The notes below the pieces were generated by a model. The model saw only the letters and a list, made by a program, of their open reading frames with translations. It searched no databases and was not told where the DNA came from. From Flavobacterium sp. (lineage in GTDB: Bacteria; Bacteroidota; Bacteroidia; Flavobacteriales; Flavobacteriaceae): a DNA stretch of 64,000 nt. Positions 28,463 through 37,457 of this stretch are shown piece by piece (positions within the stretch are counted from its first letter, which is position 1; each line of letters begins with the position of its first letter). Both the position numbers and the translations under genes were made by a program. The stretch spans positions 2,545,699-2,609,698 of the forward strand of contig CP051546.1 in NCBI GenBank assembly GCA_012837155.1. The letters run 5' to 3'.

Positions 28463-30251
28463 ATGGCTAGATTTAAAGAAAATGATTTGCCAAAATCAAA
28501 AATTACCGCAAGTTCGCTTAATAAAGCAACTCTTATTTTTAGATATGCTGGAAACCACCGTTGGAAATTTTATGTTGGTTTAGTTTTTCTATTGTTTACG
28601 GGAGCTACAGCTTTGGCCTTTCCTAAATTAATGGGAATGCTAATTGACTGCGTAAAGGACAAAAGCTACGACCAAGCCAATGCTATTGCCTTACTATTAA
28701 TTGGAATATTGTCTTTACAATCTGTTTTTTTCCTTCTTCAGATTGTCTTTATTTGTCAATTTTACCGAACATACTTTAGCGAATCTTCGCCTTTCATTAT
28801 ACAGCAATTTAGTTAAATTACCCATGTTTTTTTTCTCGCATAAACGCGTTGGAGAATTAAACAGCCGCATTAGCTCTGACATTACTCAAATACAAGACAC
28901 ATTAACTTCAACAATTGCCGAATTTTTACGTCAATTTATTTTGATTATTGGCGGTGTCATTTTATTAGCCACTCAAAGCATCAAACTAACCTTATTAATG
29001 CTATCTGTTGTTCCTCTTGTGGCGGTTGCCGCAGTTGTATTTGGGCGGTTCATTCGAAAATATTCAAAAAAAGTACAAGACCAGGTTGCCGAAAGTCAGG
29101 TTATTGTCGAAGAAACCATGCAAGGAATTAGTATTGTAAAGGCTTTCGCCAATGAGTGGTACGAAATTGCTCGCTATAACGGAAAAATAAAAGAAGTGGT
29201 AAAATTAGCCATCAAAGGTGGAAAATACAGAGGCTATTTTGCTTCCTTTATTATTTTTTGCCTTTTTGGAGCCATTGTCGCCGTAGTTTGGTTTGGTGTA
29301 CGATTAAGTATTAGTGGCGAAATGAGTGTGGGACAACTAATTTCATTTGTACTATACTCTACTTTCGTGGGGGCTTCCTTTGGAGGAATCGCCGAGCTTT
29401 ATGCCCAAATTCAAAAAGCCATTGGAGCTACAGAACGTGTTTTTGAATTGTTAGACGAAACTCCCGAAAAAATTAATTCTTCGAAAGATTCCATCGCTAT
29501 TCAAAAAATAAAAGGAAATGTCACTTTCAAAAACGTGGCTTTCAGTTACCCTTCTCGAAAAGAAATGAAGGTTTTAAAAGATGTAAGCTTTACAGCTAAT
29601 TTTGGTCAAAAAATTGCCATCGTTGGGCCAAGTGGTGTCGGGAAATCGACCATCGCTTCCTTGCTGCTCCGTTTTTATGATATTGAAGGCGGCGAAATTT
29701 TAATTGACGAAAAAAATATTTACGATTATGAATTAGAAAATCTCCGCGGAAATATGAGTATTGTTCCTCAAGACGTGATTTTATTTGGAGGAACCATCAA
29801 AGAAAACATTGCTTACGGAAAACCAAACGCTACCGAAGAAGAAATTCTCATTGCCGCAAAACAAGCAAATGCTTTAAGTTTTATCGAAAGTTTTCCAGAG
29901 AAATTCGAAACTATCGTTGGCGAGAGAGGCATTAAACTTTCTGGAGGACAAAGGCAACGAATAGCCATTGCTAGAGCATTGCTCAAAAATCCAAGCATTT
30001 TGATATTAGACGAAGCTACATCCTCATTGGACAGCGAAAGCGAAAAACTAGTGCAAGAAGCCCTAGAAATTTTGATGGAAGGACGAACAAGCATTATTAT
30101 TGCGCATCGCCTTTCGACCATTCGCAGTGCCGATCAAATTTTAGTACTTGATCAAGGGGTCATTGCCGAACAGGGAACGCATCAGGAATTGATTGTTTTA
30201 GAAAATGGTATTTATAAAAACTTAAGCAATTTGCAGTTTAGCCATTCTTAA
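28463..30251 (+). CDS. ABC exporter, fused membrane and ATPase domains (one frameshift)
   Basis: This is a half-transporter of the MsbA/multidrug type; as a dimer it exports a lipid or lipophilic substrate from the inner membrane. The membrane domain covers residues 30-330 with six helices. The ATPase domain follows: Walker A GPSGVGKST (near 392), Q-loop IVPQDVILFGG, signature LSGGQRQR (near 498), Walker B ILILDEATSSLD and the switch His in IIAHRLSTI. The frame breaks in the T-run near 28722-28732; one base less gives SLQSVFSFFRLSLFVNFTEHTLANLR. Restored length is about 596 residues. It has its own good promoter. The substrate cannot be told; MsbA-like lipid A transport is one option. Confidence 0.9.
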
Positions 30252-30354
30252 TTTATGAACGCTAATAACACGGGTCGCAAAAGCGAAAACGCTGATAAAA
30301 ACTGATTTTACTTGTGGTTTATATACTGTATCGTCCTAAAAAAGTTTACAGTTT

Positions 30355-32093
30355 TTAAATATCCAAATCAAAAGTCTTTTTTAACAACTCTAAATTCGGA
30401 TTTATCTCGTTTAGTCTGTTATATTTATCCAAAGCGGTAAACGCAAACTTATTTTCGACACTTTCATTTACAACAACTTTAATTGTGATGTCATGATTAT
30501 GTAAATGCCCTCTTAAGTGCCCTAAAAGTCCGTACAATTCAGCTTCAAAATCTATTTTTGAACCCTCATTTGGCAATTCGTGAATTATTGTCGAACCCTC
30601 TAATTTTGGGTCATTTATCAACAAAAGCGACTCCATTATTTTGTGTCCTTTATCGCCTAATCGTTGCGCATATCTACTCCATTGCAACAACATTTCGGTT
30701 TCGGTAAAGGCCTCCGTAGGAAGTTGTACTTTTTCTTTTATAAGTCCTTTGGTGTTTTCTAGCAATTCTTTTTTGGCTCGAATACTCGAAATAGAAAATG
30801 CTGAAACTTTGGTTTCTTCTGGAAGATTTTGCGTTTGAGGTTTTGGTTTTTGGGTTGCAACTGGATTATTAGGTGTGGTATTTTCTAATTCAGTTTTCGG
30901 CTCTTCAACTGCTGTATTTAAACTGCGTTCTGTTTCCTGCGTTTTGTTAGCCAGAATTTGTTTCGCTTCAACTATCGAATAGGTTTTTCTAAAATAAGTG
31001 GGCGGAATTATAAATTGGTCAACTTTTTTTTTTCTCCATCAAAAGTGATGGAGGCCAATTGCATCAAGCAAAGCTCAACGAGTAATCGCTGGTTTTGACT
31101 CACTTTGTATTTCAAATCGCAATCATTGGCAATTTCGATTCCTTTTAGTAAGAAATCTTGAGATGCTTTTTGAGCTTGGATTCCGTAAAGTTTTTGAGCT
31201 TGTTCGCCTACTTCTAACAAAGATAAGGTCGAAGGTGTTTTTGAAACTAATAAATCTCTGAAATGGGTTGCCAAACCAGATACAAAATGATGCGCATCAA
31301 ATCCTTTTGAGAGAATATCATTGAAAGTAATTAACAATTCTGGGATTTTGTTTTCCAAAATTAAATCGGTTACCGCAATGTATGTTTCATAATCGAGCAC
31401 GTTTAAGTTTTCAGTAACGGCTTGACGGGTTAGATTACTACCGCAATAGGAAACCACTCGGTCAAAAATAGACAAAGCATCACGCATCGCACCATCGGCT
31501 TTTTGAGCAATAATGTGCAAAGCATCATCTTCGCAAATTACGCCTTGACTAGCGGCGACTTCAGCAAGATGTTCTTTGGCATCTTTTACCGTGATTCTTT
31601 TGAAATCAAATATTTGGCAACGAGAAAGTATCGTTGGAATAATTTTGTGTTTTTCGGTCGTGGCCAATATAAAAATGGCGTGTTTTGGTGGTTCTTCTAA
31701 CGTTTTCAAGAAAGCGTTAAAAGCAGCCGAAGACAACATGTGCACCTCATCAATAATATAAACTTTGTATTGTCCGGTTTGTGGTGGAATTCGAACTTGG
31801 TCAATTAAATTCCGAATGTCGTCTACAGAATTATTTGAAGCTGCATCTAGTTCAAAAACATTGAAAGCAAAATCTTCGTTCGGGTCGTCATAACCGGGTT
31901 GGTTTATTTTTCGGGCAAGAATTCGAGCGCAAGTTGTTTTTCCAACCCCACGAGGCCCTGTAAACAATAGTGCAGAAGCAAGGTGGTTGCTTTCTATGGC
32001 GTGCAATAAGGTATTGGTAATGGCTTTTTGCCCTACAACATCCTTAAAGGTTTGAGGACGATATTTACGTGCCGATACTACAAATTGTTCCAT
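30355..32093 (-). CDS. dnaX: DNA polymerase III subunit gamma/tau (frameshift at A10)
   Basis: It is the clamp-loader ATPase of the replicative polymerase. The start MEQFVVSARKYRPQTF at 32093 is preferred over 32114 because it is the conserved N-terminus and because a -7 promoter box overlaps the longer start. It has Walker A FTGPRGVGKTTCARIL (near residues 40-55), Walker B VYIIDEVHMLS, the sensor FILATTEKHKIIPTILSRCQ and domain III. The first frame stops at 31008, right after an A10 run (31024-31033), giving a gamma-like protein of 361 residues. One base added to the run gives EKKKVDQFIIPPTYF and a tau tail to 30355 (about 579 residues in all). The family four-Cys zinc module near residue 65 is absent. 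The shift may be programmed slippage or an indel. Confidence 0.93.
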
Positions 32094-32111
32094 AACGTTT
32101 TTCTTCGAAAG

Positions 32112-32119
32112 CAAATATA
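32112..32119 (-). promoter_or_regulatory. -7 promoter element (TATATTTG) of dnaX
   Basis: Minus-strand TAnnTTTG match 18 bases upstream of the dnaX start at 32093. It overlaps the alternative start at 32114 and so decides against it. Confidence 0.55.
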
Positions 32120-32251
32120 GTTTTTAATTCAAAGATTGAAAAATTTAAAGGATTGAAAGATTTTATTATTTATCAAGAGTATGTTAATAACGAAATATTT
32201 TAGGCGCTATATTCAATTCTAGATTTTATTTGATTATTGAAATCTTCTATT

Positions 32252-32407
32252 CCCCTCCTTTGGAGGGGTGCCCAAAGGGCGGGGTGGTCATTAGGTGTTT
32301 TTAATGGCAAATTCCCTTTTGAACTCAGCTGTCTAGCCCTGATAGAGCCGACATCCTCGTGGAGTGGAGCGGAACGAGATAAAGGCGAAAGCAGGAAATA
32401 GCTCCTA
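32252..32407. repeat. Intergenic repeat block upstream of rnpB
   Basis: It starts with a GC-rich hairpin CCCCTCC-TTT-GGAGGGG (32252-32268) and GCCC-AAA-GGGC. A second part follows (32333-32407) running from TAGCCCTGATAGAG to GAAATAGCTCCTAAAA, with an internal imperfect hairpin around CTCGT...ACGAG. Both parts resemble repeats I recall between genes of Flavobacterium genomes, the second often near rnpB; this recollection needs a search. Base composition is clearly richer in GC than the surroundings. No gene is seen in the 383 bases between dnaX and rnpB. Confidence 0.55.
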
Positions 32408-32464
32408 AAAAAAATGCAATGACAACATCAATTTTAAAATCTCTAATCTTCAATCTAAAATCCT

Positions 32465-32472
32465 TACTTTTG
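32465..32472 (+). promoter_or_regulatory. -7 promoter element (TACTTTTG) of rnpB
   Basis: Exact TAnnTTTG match; transcription would start about 5 bases on, at 32477, which is exactly the first base of the RNase P RNA P1 helix. Confidence 0.75.
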
Positions 32473-32476
32473 CACC

Positions 32477-32785
32477 GCAGACCGCCTTATCGCCGCGATT
32501 TTATCGGGGAGGAAAGTCCGGACACCACAGAGAAGCATAGCGGGTAACACCCGTCGGTTCAAGAAATTGAATTAGGACAAGTGCAACAGAAAGCAGGTAC
32601 AGGTAATGCTGTAGTGAAACCAGGTAAACTCTATGCGGTGAAATTTCAAGTATATCGGCATATAAGGGTGCTCGCCCGTTGTCGAAGGGTAGAAAGATAG
32701 AGCGCGTGAGTAATTGTGCGCCTAGATAAATGATAAGGCTTCGATTTATCGGAGACAGAACCCGGCTTATAGGTCTGCTTTTTTT
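32477..32785 (+). ncRNA. rnpB: RNase P RNA (type A)
   Basis: The catalytic RNA of RNase P, which matures tRNA 5' ends. Its conserved core is visible: GAGGAAAGTCCGGACACC (near 32509, CR-I), the J11/12 region with GGTACAGGTAATGCTGTAGTGAAACC, and the 3' block ACAGAACCCGGCTTATAGGT (CR-V, near 32755). The ends pair as P1: GCAGACC at 32477-32483 with GGTCTGC at 32772-32778, followed by a T8 run that serves as terminator. Length of about 302 nt to the end of P1 is somewhat short but typical for Bacteroidota. Apparent open frames here are not genes. Confidence 0.96.
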
Positions 32786-32787
32786 TA

Positions 32788-32868
32788 TTTTGTCATTGCG
32801 AGGAACGAAGCAATCCCATAGCGAGAGCAACTAATGCGATTTCTCCCGTTGGTCGAAATGACAAATTT
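32788..32868. repeat. REP-like palindromic repeat after rnpB
   Basis: The block begins TTTTGTCATTGCGAGGAACGAAGC and ends TCGAAATGACAAA, so its ends form an inverted repeat (TTTGTCATT with AATGACAAA). GTCATTGCGAGGAACGAAGC is a widespread motif of small palindromic genomic repeats. It is GC-richer than its surroundings. Confidence 0.65.
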
Positions 32869-32886
32869 TGTAAAGAATCAATAAAT

Positions 32887-33483
32887 CTATTCTTCTTCAG
32901 AATTCGAAAATAGCTCTTTATCAACTATTTCTTCCTCAGTCGATTTTCCAATTTCGAAAAAACTAAAAATAGAACCTCCGTAACTTTTTTTGAAGGAAAA
33001 GTGAGTTAAATGGTCGAGTTTTGTGTATTTTGAATGTTCGATTACCATCATTCCATCTTCCTGAAGCGCATTTTTTTCGAAAACCAGCAATACAATTTTA
33101 TCAAAAGTTTTCTGGTCTAAAGCATAAGGTGGATCGGCAAAAATAATATCATAAGTCGCTTTATTTCGCTCCAAGAAAGTAAAAACATCGCTCTTAATTG
33201 CTGCAATATTAAAATCATATTCGGCAGCGACTTGTTTGATGAATTTTACGCAACCAAAATCGGCATCGACAGAAGTGATGGGTGTGCTGCCGCGAGAGGC
33301 AAATTCGAAACTGATATTTCCGGTTCCTGCGAATAAATCCAAAACTTTCAAGCCTTCAAAGCTGAAATGGTTGTTCAAAACATTAAACAAGGCTTCTTTA
33401 CTCATATCGGTTGTGGGGCGAACGGGAAGTCCTTTGGGCGGAAAAATGCGTCTTCCTTTGTATTTGCCTGAAATGATTCTCAC
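32887..33483 (-). CDS. rsmD: 16S rRNA (guanine966-N2)-methyltransferase RsmD
   Basis: It methylates N2 of G966 in 16S rRNA during 30S assembly. The family N-terminus MRIISGKYKGRRIFPPKG, the block RPTTDMSKEALFNVL (near residues 22-36), the SAM motif VLDLFAGTGNISFEFASRG (near 45-63) and the catalytic motif IIFADPPYALD (near 113-123) are all present. At 198 residues it is intact, with a short acidic C-terminal tail. Its start overlaps the DUF3822 gene stop by 4 bases, so the two are co-translated. Confidence 0.93.
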   Translation of the reverse strand: MRIISGKYKGRRIFPPKGLPVRPTTDMSKEALFNVLNNHFSFEGLKVLDLFAGTGNISFEFASRGSTPITSVDADFGCVKFIKQVAAEYDFNIAAIKSDVFTFLERNKATYDIIFADPPYALDQKTFDKIVLLVFEKNALQEDGMMVIEHSKYTKLDHLTHFSFKKSYGGSIFSFFEIGKSTEEEIVDKELFSNSEEE

Positions 33484-34298
33484 GATTGAAATAAAATAAA
33501 ATGTTTTTGATTTTGCGCAGTTGAAAAGGGATTGTTTTTCTGTAAATTCGATACGTCAAATGAGGATATATTTCGAATATATTTATAGGCCAATTGATAA
33601 AAATCGTCTTCCTCGCTAATGGTTCCTAGTAATTCCAATTTAAAATTTTCGGGATTCATATTCAATTGTTCTGCCGTAAAAAGAACATAGTAAAGAAAAT
33701 CTTCTGGCGTTTGATAATCGAAAGAATTAAACAAATGCAATTTTTGGTTTTGAATTACAGCAATTTCAAAATGACCGGGATTAAAATTCACAACCATCTT
33801 TTTGTCGTCATTATTTTTAGATGCATCCAAAAGTTTGGTAACTAAAATACTGTTGGCGTGTTTATAATCAAACGAACCAAATTGATCAATAAAAAAATTA
33901 TTGATATTTACATAAGGAATGTAAACTGCATTCATTTGGTAATTCGAAATTTCGTCGAAAGCAAAAAAATCAGTATCGAAAACCTTCGTATTGTATTGCA
34001 AATAACTCCCCAAGAAGTTTTCGTCAAAAAGTGGTTCGGGAACAAAAGTCGAAAGATTATTGTTGTGAATGACTAGAATTTCATCATAAGAATCCTTTAA
34101 TTCTGGATTGTTATTGAAAGCATCAGCAAACAAGGCTTCGATTTTTGTAGCTTTGTGAAAGGTGTCAAAATGAACTTCCTTCACAGAAAGTATTTTGTGA
34201 TTCAGAGTATCAAAAACACAAAAAGAAAGCCCAATCAAGGAAACTTGAAGGGATAGTTTTTTGTATTTTTTATCGGTAATGGTAGTGTTTATCGACAT
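33480..34298 (-). CDS. DUF3822 family protein (actin-like fold predicted)
   Basis: The 272-residue protein fits DUF3822, a Bacteroidota family placed by fold prediction near the actin/HSP70/hexokinase ATPases; its function is unknown. Visible features are KLSLQVSLIGLSFCVFD (near residues 14-30), FVPEPLFDENFLGSYLQYNTKV (near 90-111) and VNFNPGHFEIAVIQNQKLHLFNSF (near 175-198). It has no signal peptide. It is the first gene of a two-gene operon with rsmD, an arrangement I know from other flavobacteria, which hints at a role near rRNA or translation, but that is only inference. A promoter box lies 6 bases before the ATG, suggesting a leaderless mRNA. Confidence 0.85.
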   Translation of the reverse strand: MSINTTITDKKYKKLSLQVSLIGLSFCVFDTLNHKILSVKEVHFDTFHKATKIEALFADAFNNNPELKDSYDEILVIHNNNLSTFVPEPLFDENFLGSYLQYNTKVFDTDFFAFDEISNYQMNAVYIPYVNINNFFIDQFGSFDYKHANSILVTKLLDASKNNDDKKMVVNFNPGHFEIAVIQNQKLHLFNSFDYQTPEDFLYYVLFTAEQLNMNPENFKLELLGTISEEDDFYQLAYKYIRNISSFDVSNLQKNNPFSTAQNQKHFILFQS

Positions 34299-34303
34299 AG
34301 TTG

Positions 34304-34334
34304 CAAACTTACAAATTAAAAATTCAATAGCAAT
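34304..34334 (-). promoter_or_regulatory. Promoter of DUF3822-rsmD (ATTG-N19-TAAGTTTG)
   Basis: On the minus strand the -7 box TAAGTTTG (34311-34304) is exact and a near -33 element ATTG lies 19 bases upstream. The ATG at 34298 is 6 bases downstream, so the message is likely leaderless. Confidence 0.6.
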
Positions 34335-34425
34335 ATCAAAAATCCACTACTACAATTGAAAATTGCCATTGCCATTGTAATTGATATTGAAATTCTTTGC
34401 TTACTTTGCAGTCAAATACCACTCA

Positions 34426-35846
34426 ATGGATTCTTCCTTGTTTTATAGTCTTTTACATAAAAAATTCCCGTTTGTACCCACGTATAAACAAGATATTTTT
34501 TTTCAGAAGATTGCTATTTTCCTGACCGAGAAAGAGAACGACAGTATTTTCGTGCTAAAAGGATATGCTGGAACGGGAAAAACAACAGTGATTTCGACTC
34601 TTGTCAATAATTTAATTGACATCAACAAGAAATATGTTTTGCTGGCACCAACGGGTCGTGCGGCCAAAGTAATTGCTAATTATTCGAACAAACCGGCTTT
34701 TACGATTCATAAAAAAATTTACTTTCCAAAGAAGTCTTCGAGTGGTGGCGTTTCGTTCACTTTACAACAAAACAAACACAAAAACACCATTTTTATCGTT
34801 GATGAAGCCTCGATGATTTCGGATACGAATTCCGATTCTAAATTATATGAAAACGGCTCTTTGCTCGATGATTTAATTTCCTATGTATATTCGGGAACCA
34901 ATTGCAAGATGATCCTTTTGGGAGATACGGCTCAATTACCGCCAGTAAATTTGGATATTAGTCCCGCTTTAGACATTCAAACTTTGGGTTTAAATTACAA
35001 TAAGGAAGTCGAACATATCGAGTTAGACGAAGTAATGCGTCAGGAAGAAAATTCAGGAATTTTATATAATGCTACCGAACTTCGGGAATTATTGAAGGAT
35101 TCTTTTATCGATGAGTTTAAATTGATTTGAAGAAATTCAAGGATATTGTTCGTTTGACTGATGGTTATGATATTCAGGATGCTATTAATTTGGCTTACAG
35201 CAATTATAGTATCGAGGACACGGCTTTTATTGTTCGGTCGAATAAAAGAGCCAATCAGTACAATGAGCAAATTCGTTTGAAAATTCTTGATAAAGAGAGC
35301 GAATTGTCCACGGGAGATTTCTTGATGGTCGTGAAGAATAATTATTTTTGGCTCAAAGATTCTGATGAAGCAGGTTTTATGGCCAATGGCGATATTATCG
35401 AAGTATTGGAGATTTTTACTATCAAAGAATTATACGGTTTCAATTTTGCCAAAGTAAAAATACGAATGGTCGATTATCCCAACCAGATTCCGTTTGAAAC
35501 TGTTCTTTTATTAGATACTATTAAAAGTGAATCGCCGTCTTTGACTTACGAAGAATCGAATCGATTGTATCAGGAAGTGTTGAAGGATTATGAAGGCGAA
35601 ACCAAGTTTAAACAATTTCAGAAAGTCAAAGAAAATGAATATTTCAATGGACTACAAGTGAAGTTTTCGTACGCCATAACCTGTCATAAATCACAAGGAG
35701 GGCAATGGAATACTGTTTTTATCGAGCAGCCGTATTTGCCTGACGGAATCAACAGGGATTATATTCGCTGGTTGTATACCGCGATGACAAGAGCTAAAAA
35801 CAAACTATATTTGATAGGATTTAAAGACGAGAGTTTTGTGGAATGA
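34426..35846 (+). CDS. RecD/Pif1-like DNA helicase (one frameshift)
   Basis: A superfamily 1B 5'-3' helicase. It shows Walker A LKGYAGTGKTTVISTL (near residues 44-59), motif Ia LLAPTGRAAKV, motif II IFIVDEASMIS (near 123), motif III MILLGDTAQLPPV, then after the shift the C-terminal motifs including AITCHKSQGGQWNTVFIEQP (motif V) and RWLYTAMTRAKNKLYLIG (motif VI). The start MDSSLFYSLL at 34426 is preferred; the 15 preceding residues look non-coding. The frame breaks at the T-run near 35117-35121; one added T gives DEFKFDLKKFKDIVRL. Restored length is about 474 residues. No recB or recC partner lies nearby, so it is of the stand-alone type. Confidence 0.88.
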
Positions 35847-35931
35847 TTTTAAAAACAATCGCAAATTCGCAAATTTTTCAATTTAATGTTTAAAGATATA
35901 ATTTGCGAATTTGCGGTAAAGAAAATAAATT

Positions 35932-36762
35932 ATGAACACTCTAAACGATTTACATAAAATTTCAAGCACTTTTCTGAGCACCGAAAAGATGCCAGTTTTA
36001 TTTTTAGGACACGGCAGTCCGATGAACGCCATCGAGGAAAATCAGTTTGTTACTGGTTTTCGAGATTTGGCCAAAACCTTGCCAAAACCCAATGCTATTT
36101 TGTGTGTTTCGGCACATTGGTTTACCAATGGAACCAAGGTTACCGCCATGGAAATGCCACGAACCATTCATGATTTTGGAGGCTTTCCTCAAAAATTATT
36201 TGAAGTGCAATACCCAACCAAAGGAAGTCCTGAATTAGCCTTTGAAACAGCCGCATTATTAAAACCTGTCGATGTCGAACTAGACGAACATTGGGGTTTG
36301 GATCACGGTACTTGGAGTGTGGTCAAACATTTATATCCAGAAGCCAATGTTCCCGTAATCCAGATGAGTATTGATTATACCAAATCGCCACAATTTCATT
36401 TTGAATTAGCGAAGAAATTGAGCGATTTGCGCCAAAAAGGAATCCTGATTATTGGTAGCGGAAATGTCATTCATAACTTGAGCTTGGTTGATTTTCCTAA
36501 TTTTGACAAAGATAATTATGGGTACGATTGGGCGATTGACGCCAGAGAAACCATAAACAATTATTTGCTGGATGGCAATTTTCAACCGCTTGTAGATTAC
36601 GAAAGACAAGGCAAAGCATTTCAACTAGCAATCCCTACGCCAGATCATTATTTACCTTTGATATATACTTTGGGATTAAAAGACAAAACCGAAGAATTAA
36701 GTTTGTTTAATGACAAATTAGTGGCGGGTTCGTTGAGTATGACTTCGGTGAAGATTGTGTAA
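35932..36762 (+). CDS. ygiD: 4,5-DOPA dioxygenase-like protein (LigB fold)
   Basis: It belongs to the YgiD/DODA family of extradiol ring-cleaving dioxygenases with the LigB fold. Metal-binding positions are visible: His in VLFLGHGSPMNAI (near residue 27), His in LCVSAHWFTNGT (near 64), and His/Asp in WGLDHGTWSVVKHLYP (near 124). The block GILIIGSGNVIHNLSL (near 164-179) is also typical. At 276 residues it is intact. Family members cleave catechols such as DOPA in vitro, but the natural substrate in flavobacteria is unknown. Its last 60 bases (36703-36762) are present again at 37340-37398, beyond a toxin-antitoxin cassette. Confidence 0.88.
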   Translation: MNTLNDLHKISSTFLSTEKMPVLFLGHGSPMNAIEENQFVTGFRDLAKTLPKPNAILCVSAHWFTNGTKVTAMEMPRTIHDFGGFPQKLFEVQYPTKGSPELAFETAALLKPVDVELDEHWGLDHGTWSVVKHLYPEANVPVIQMSIDYTKSPQFHFELAKKLSDLRQKGILIIGSGNVIHNLSLVDFPNFDKDNYGYDWAIDARETINNYLLDGNFQPLVDYERQGKAFQLAIPTPDHYLPLIYTLGLKDKTEELSLFNDKLVAGSLSMTSVKIV

Positions 36763-36791
36763 GGAAGTTATTTAAGAAAAATGTTTTTTGT

Positions 36792-36799
36792 TATATTTG
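36792..36799 (+). promoter_or_regulatory. -7 promoter element (TATATTTG) of the toxin-antitoxin pair
   Basis: Exact TAnnTTTG match 18 bases before the antitoxin ATG. Confidence 0.55.
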
Positions 36800-36817
36800 T
36801 AAAAATAAAAGTCACTT

Positions 36818-37024
36818 ATGAGTACAATAACTATTGAAGTCGATGAAAAACACATTTCGTTTGTAAAAACACTTTTAGAACATCTAAAAGGAGTTAAAAA
36901 TGTGACTATAAATGAGGGGAATAGTTCTTATAATCCTGATTTTGTTGATTCAATTCAAGAAGGTAGAGCCGAATATAAACGAGGTGAATGTACTACTATT
37001 TCTACCAAAGATTTATGGAAGTAA
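36818..37024 (+). CDS. Putative antitoxin of a type II toxin-antitoxin pair
   Basis: The 68-residue protein is assigned by position: it lies directly upstream of, and overlaps by 10 bases, a YoeB-like toxin gene. The N-terminal half (MSTITIEVDEKHISFVKTLLEHL) looks like a beta strand plus helix DNA-binding fold; the C-terminal half (SIQEGRAEYKRGECTTISTKDLW) is the kind of extended segment that wraps a toxin. I do not recognise its exact family; it is neither a clear YefM nor a clear RelB. It would neutralise the toxin and probably repress the operon. Confidence 0.7.
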   Translation: MSTITIEVDEKHISFVKTLLEHLKGVKNVTINEGNSSYNPDFVDSIQEGRAEYKRGECTTISTKDLWK

Positions 37025-37291
37025 AACTAACCAAAAAAGCAGTAGAGCATTTGGGGTTTTGGAAAAAATCAGGAAATAAAGCCATTCAAAAAAAGATTCA
37101 GCTTCTGATTGAAGACATAATGAAAAATTCATTTGAAGGTATTGGAAAACCCGAGGCATTAAAATATAATTTGCAAGGAACTTGGTCTAGAAAAAATTAA
37201 CGAAGAACATCGCATTGTTTATGAAATTCCTGATGAAGGTGTTTTATTGATACATAGTTTGAAAGGACATTATACCGATTTAGATATTTAA
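37015..37291 (+). CDS. yoeB: YoeB/Txe-type mRNA interferase toxin (one frameshift)
   Basis: A ribosome-dependent RNase toxin of the RelE superfamily. The start MEVKLTKKAVEHLGFWKKSG at 37015 overlaps the antitoxin end, and the longer ORF upstream is not used. After KPEALKYNLQGTWSRK the frame stops at 37200. Removing one A from the run at 37187-37192 continues as INEEHRIVYEIPDEGVLLIH and ends SLKGHYTDLDI at 37291. The C-terminal RIVY ... LKGHY pattern with Glu (EEHR), Arg and the final His-Tyr fits the YoeB active site. Restored length is 91-92 residues, normal for the family. If the frameshift is real the toxin is dead. Confidence 0.85.
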
Positions 37292-37339
37292 AATTGAACC
37301 TCACTCTAAAATTTAGTGGGGTTTTATTTTATACTGGAG

Positions 37340-37398
37340 TTGTTCAATGATAAATTAGTAGCAGGTTCGTTGAGTATGACTTTGTGAAGATTATGTAG
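37340..37398 (+). pseudogene. Second copy of the ygiD 3' end
   Basis: These bases match the last 60 bases of ygiD (36703-36762). Over the first 41 bases there are four differences, and all four fall at third codon positions without changing FNDKLVAGSLSMT. After that there is one deletion, and the end resembles the gene stop. The copies bracket the toxin-antitoxin cassette. Confidence 0.85.
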
Positions 37399-37419
37399 AT
37401 TGGTTTTGTGGGAAAATGG

Positions 37420-37427
37420 TATATTTG
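37420..37427 (+). promoter_or_regulatory. -7 promoter element (TATATTTG) of mrr
   Basis: Exact TAnnTTTG match 30 bases before the mrr ATG, immediately after the ygiD 3'-end copy. Confidence 0.5.
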
Positions 37428-37457
37428 GAGAATTGAATTAAATTTAAAAGTCAAAAA

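Noticed and set aside
32501-32830. Minus-strand open frame of 109 codons
   Set aside because: It lies across the RNase P RNA and the repeat after it; no coding character.
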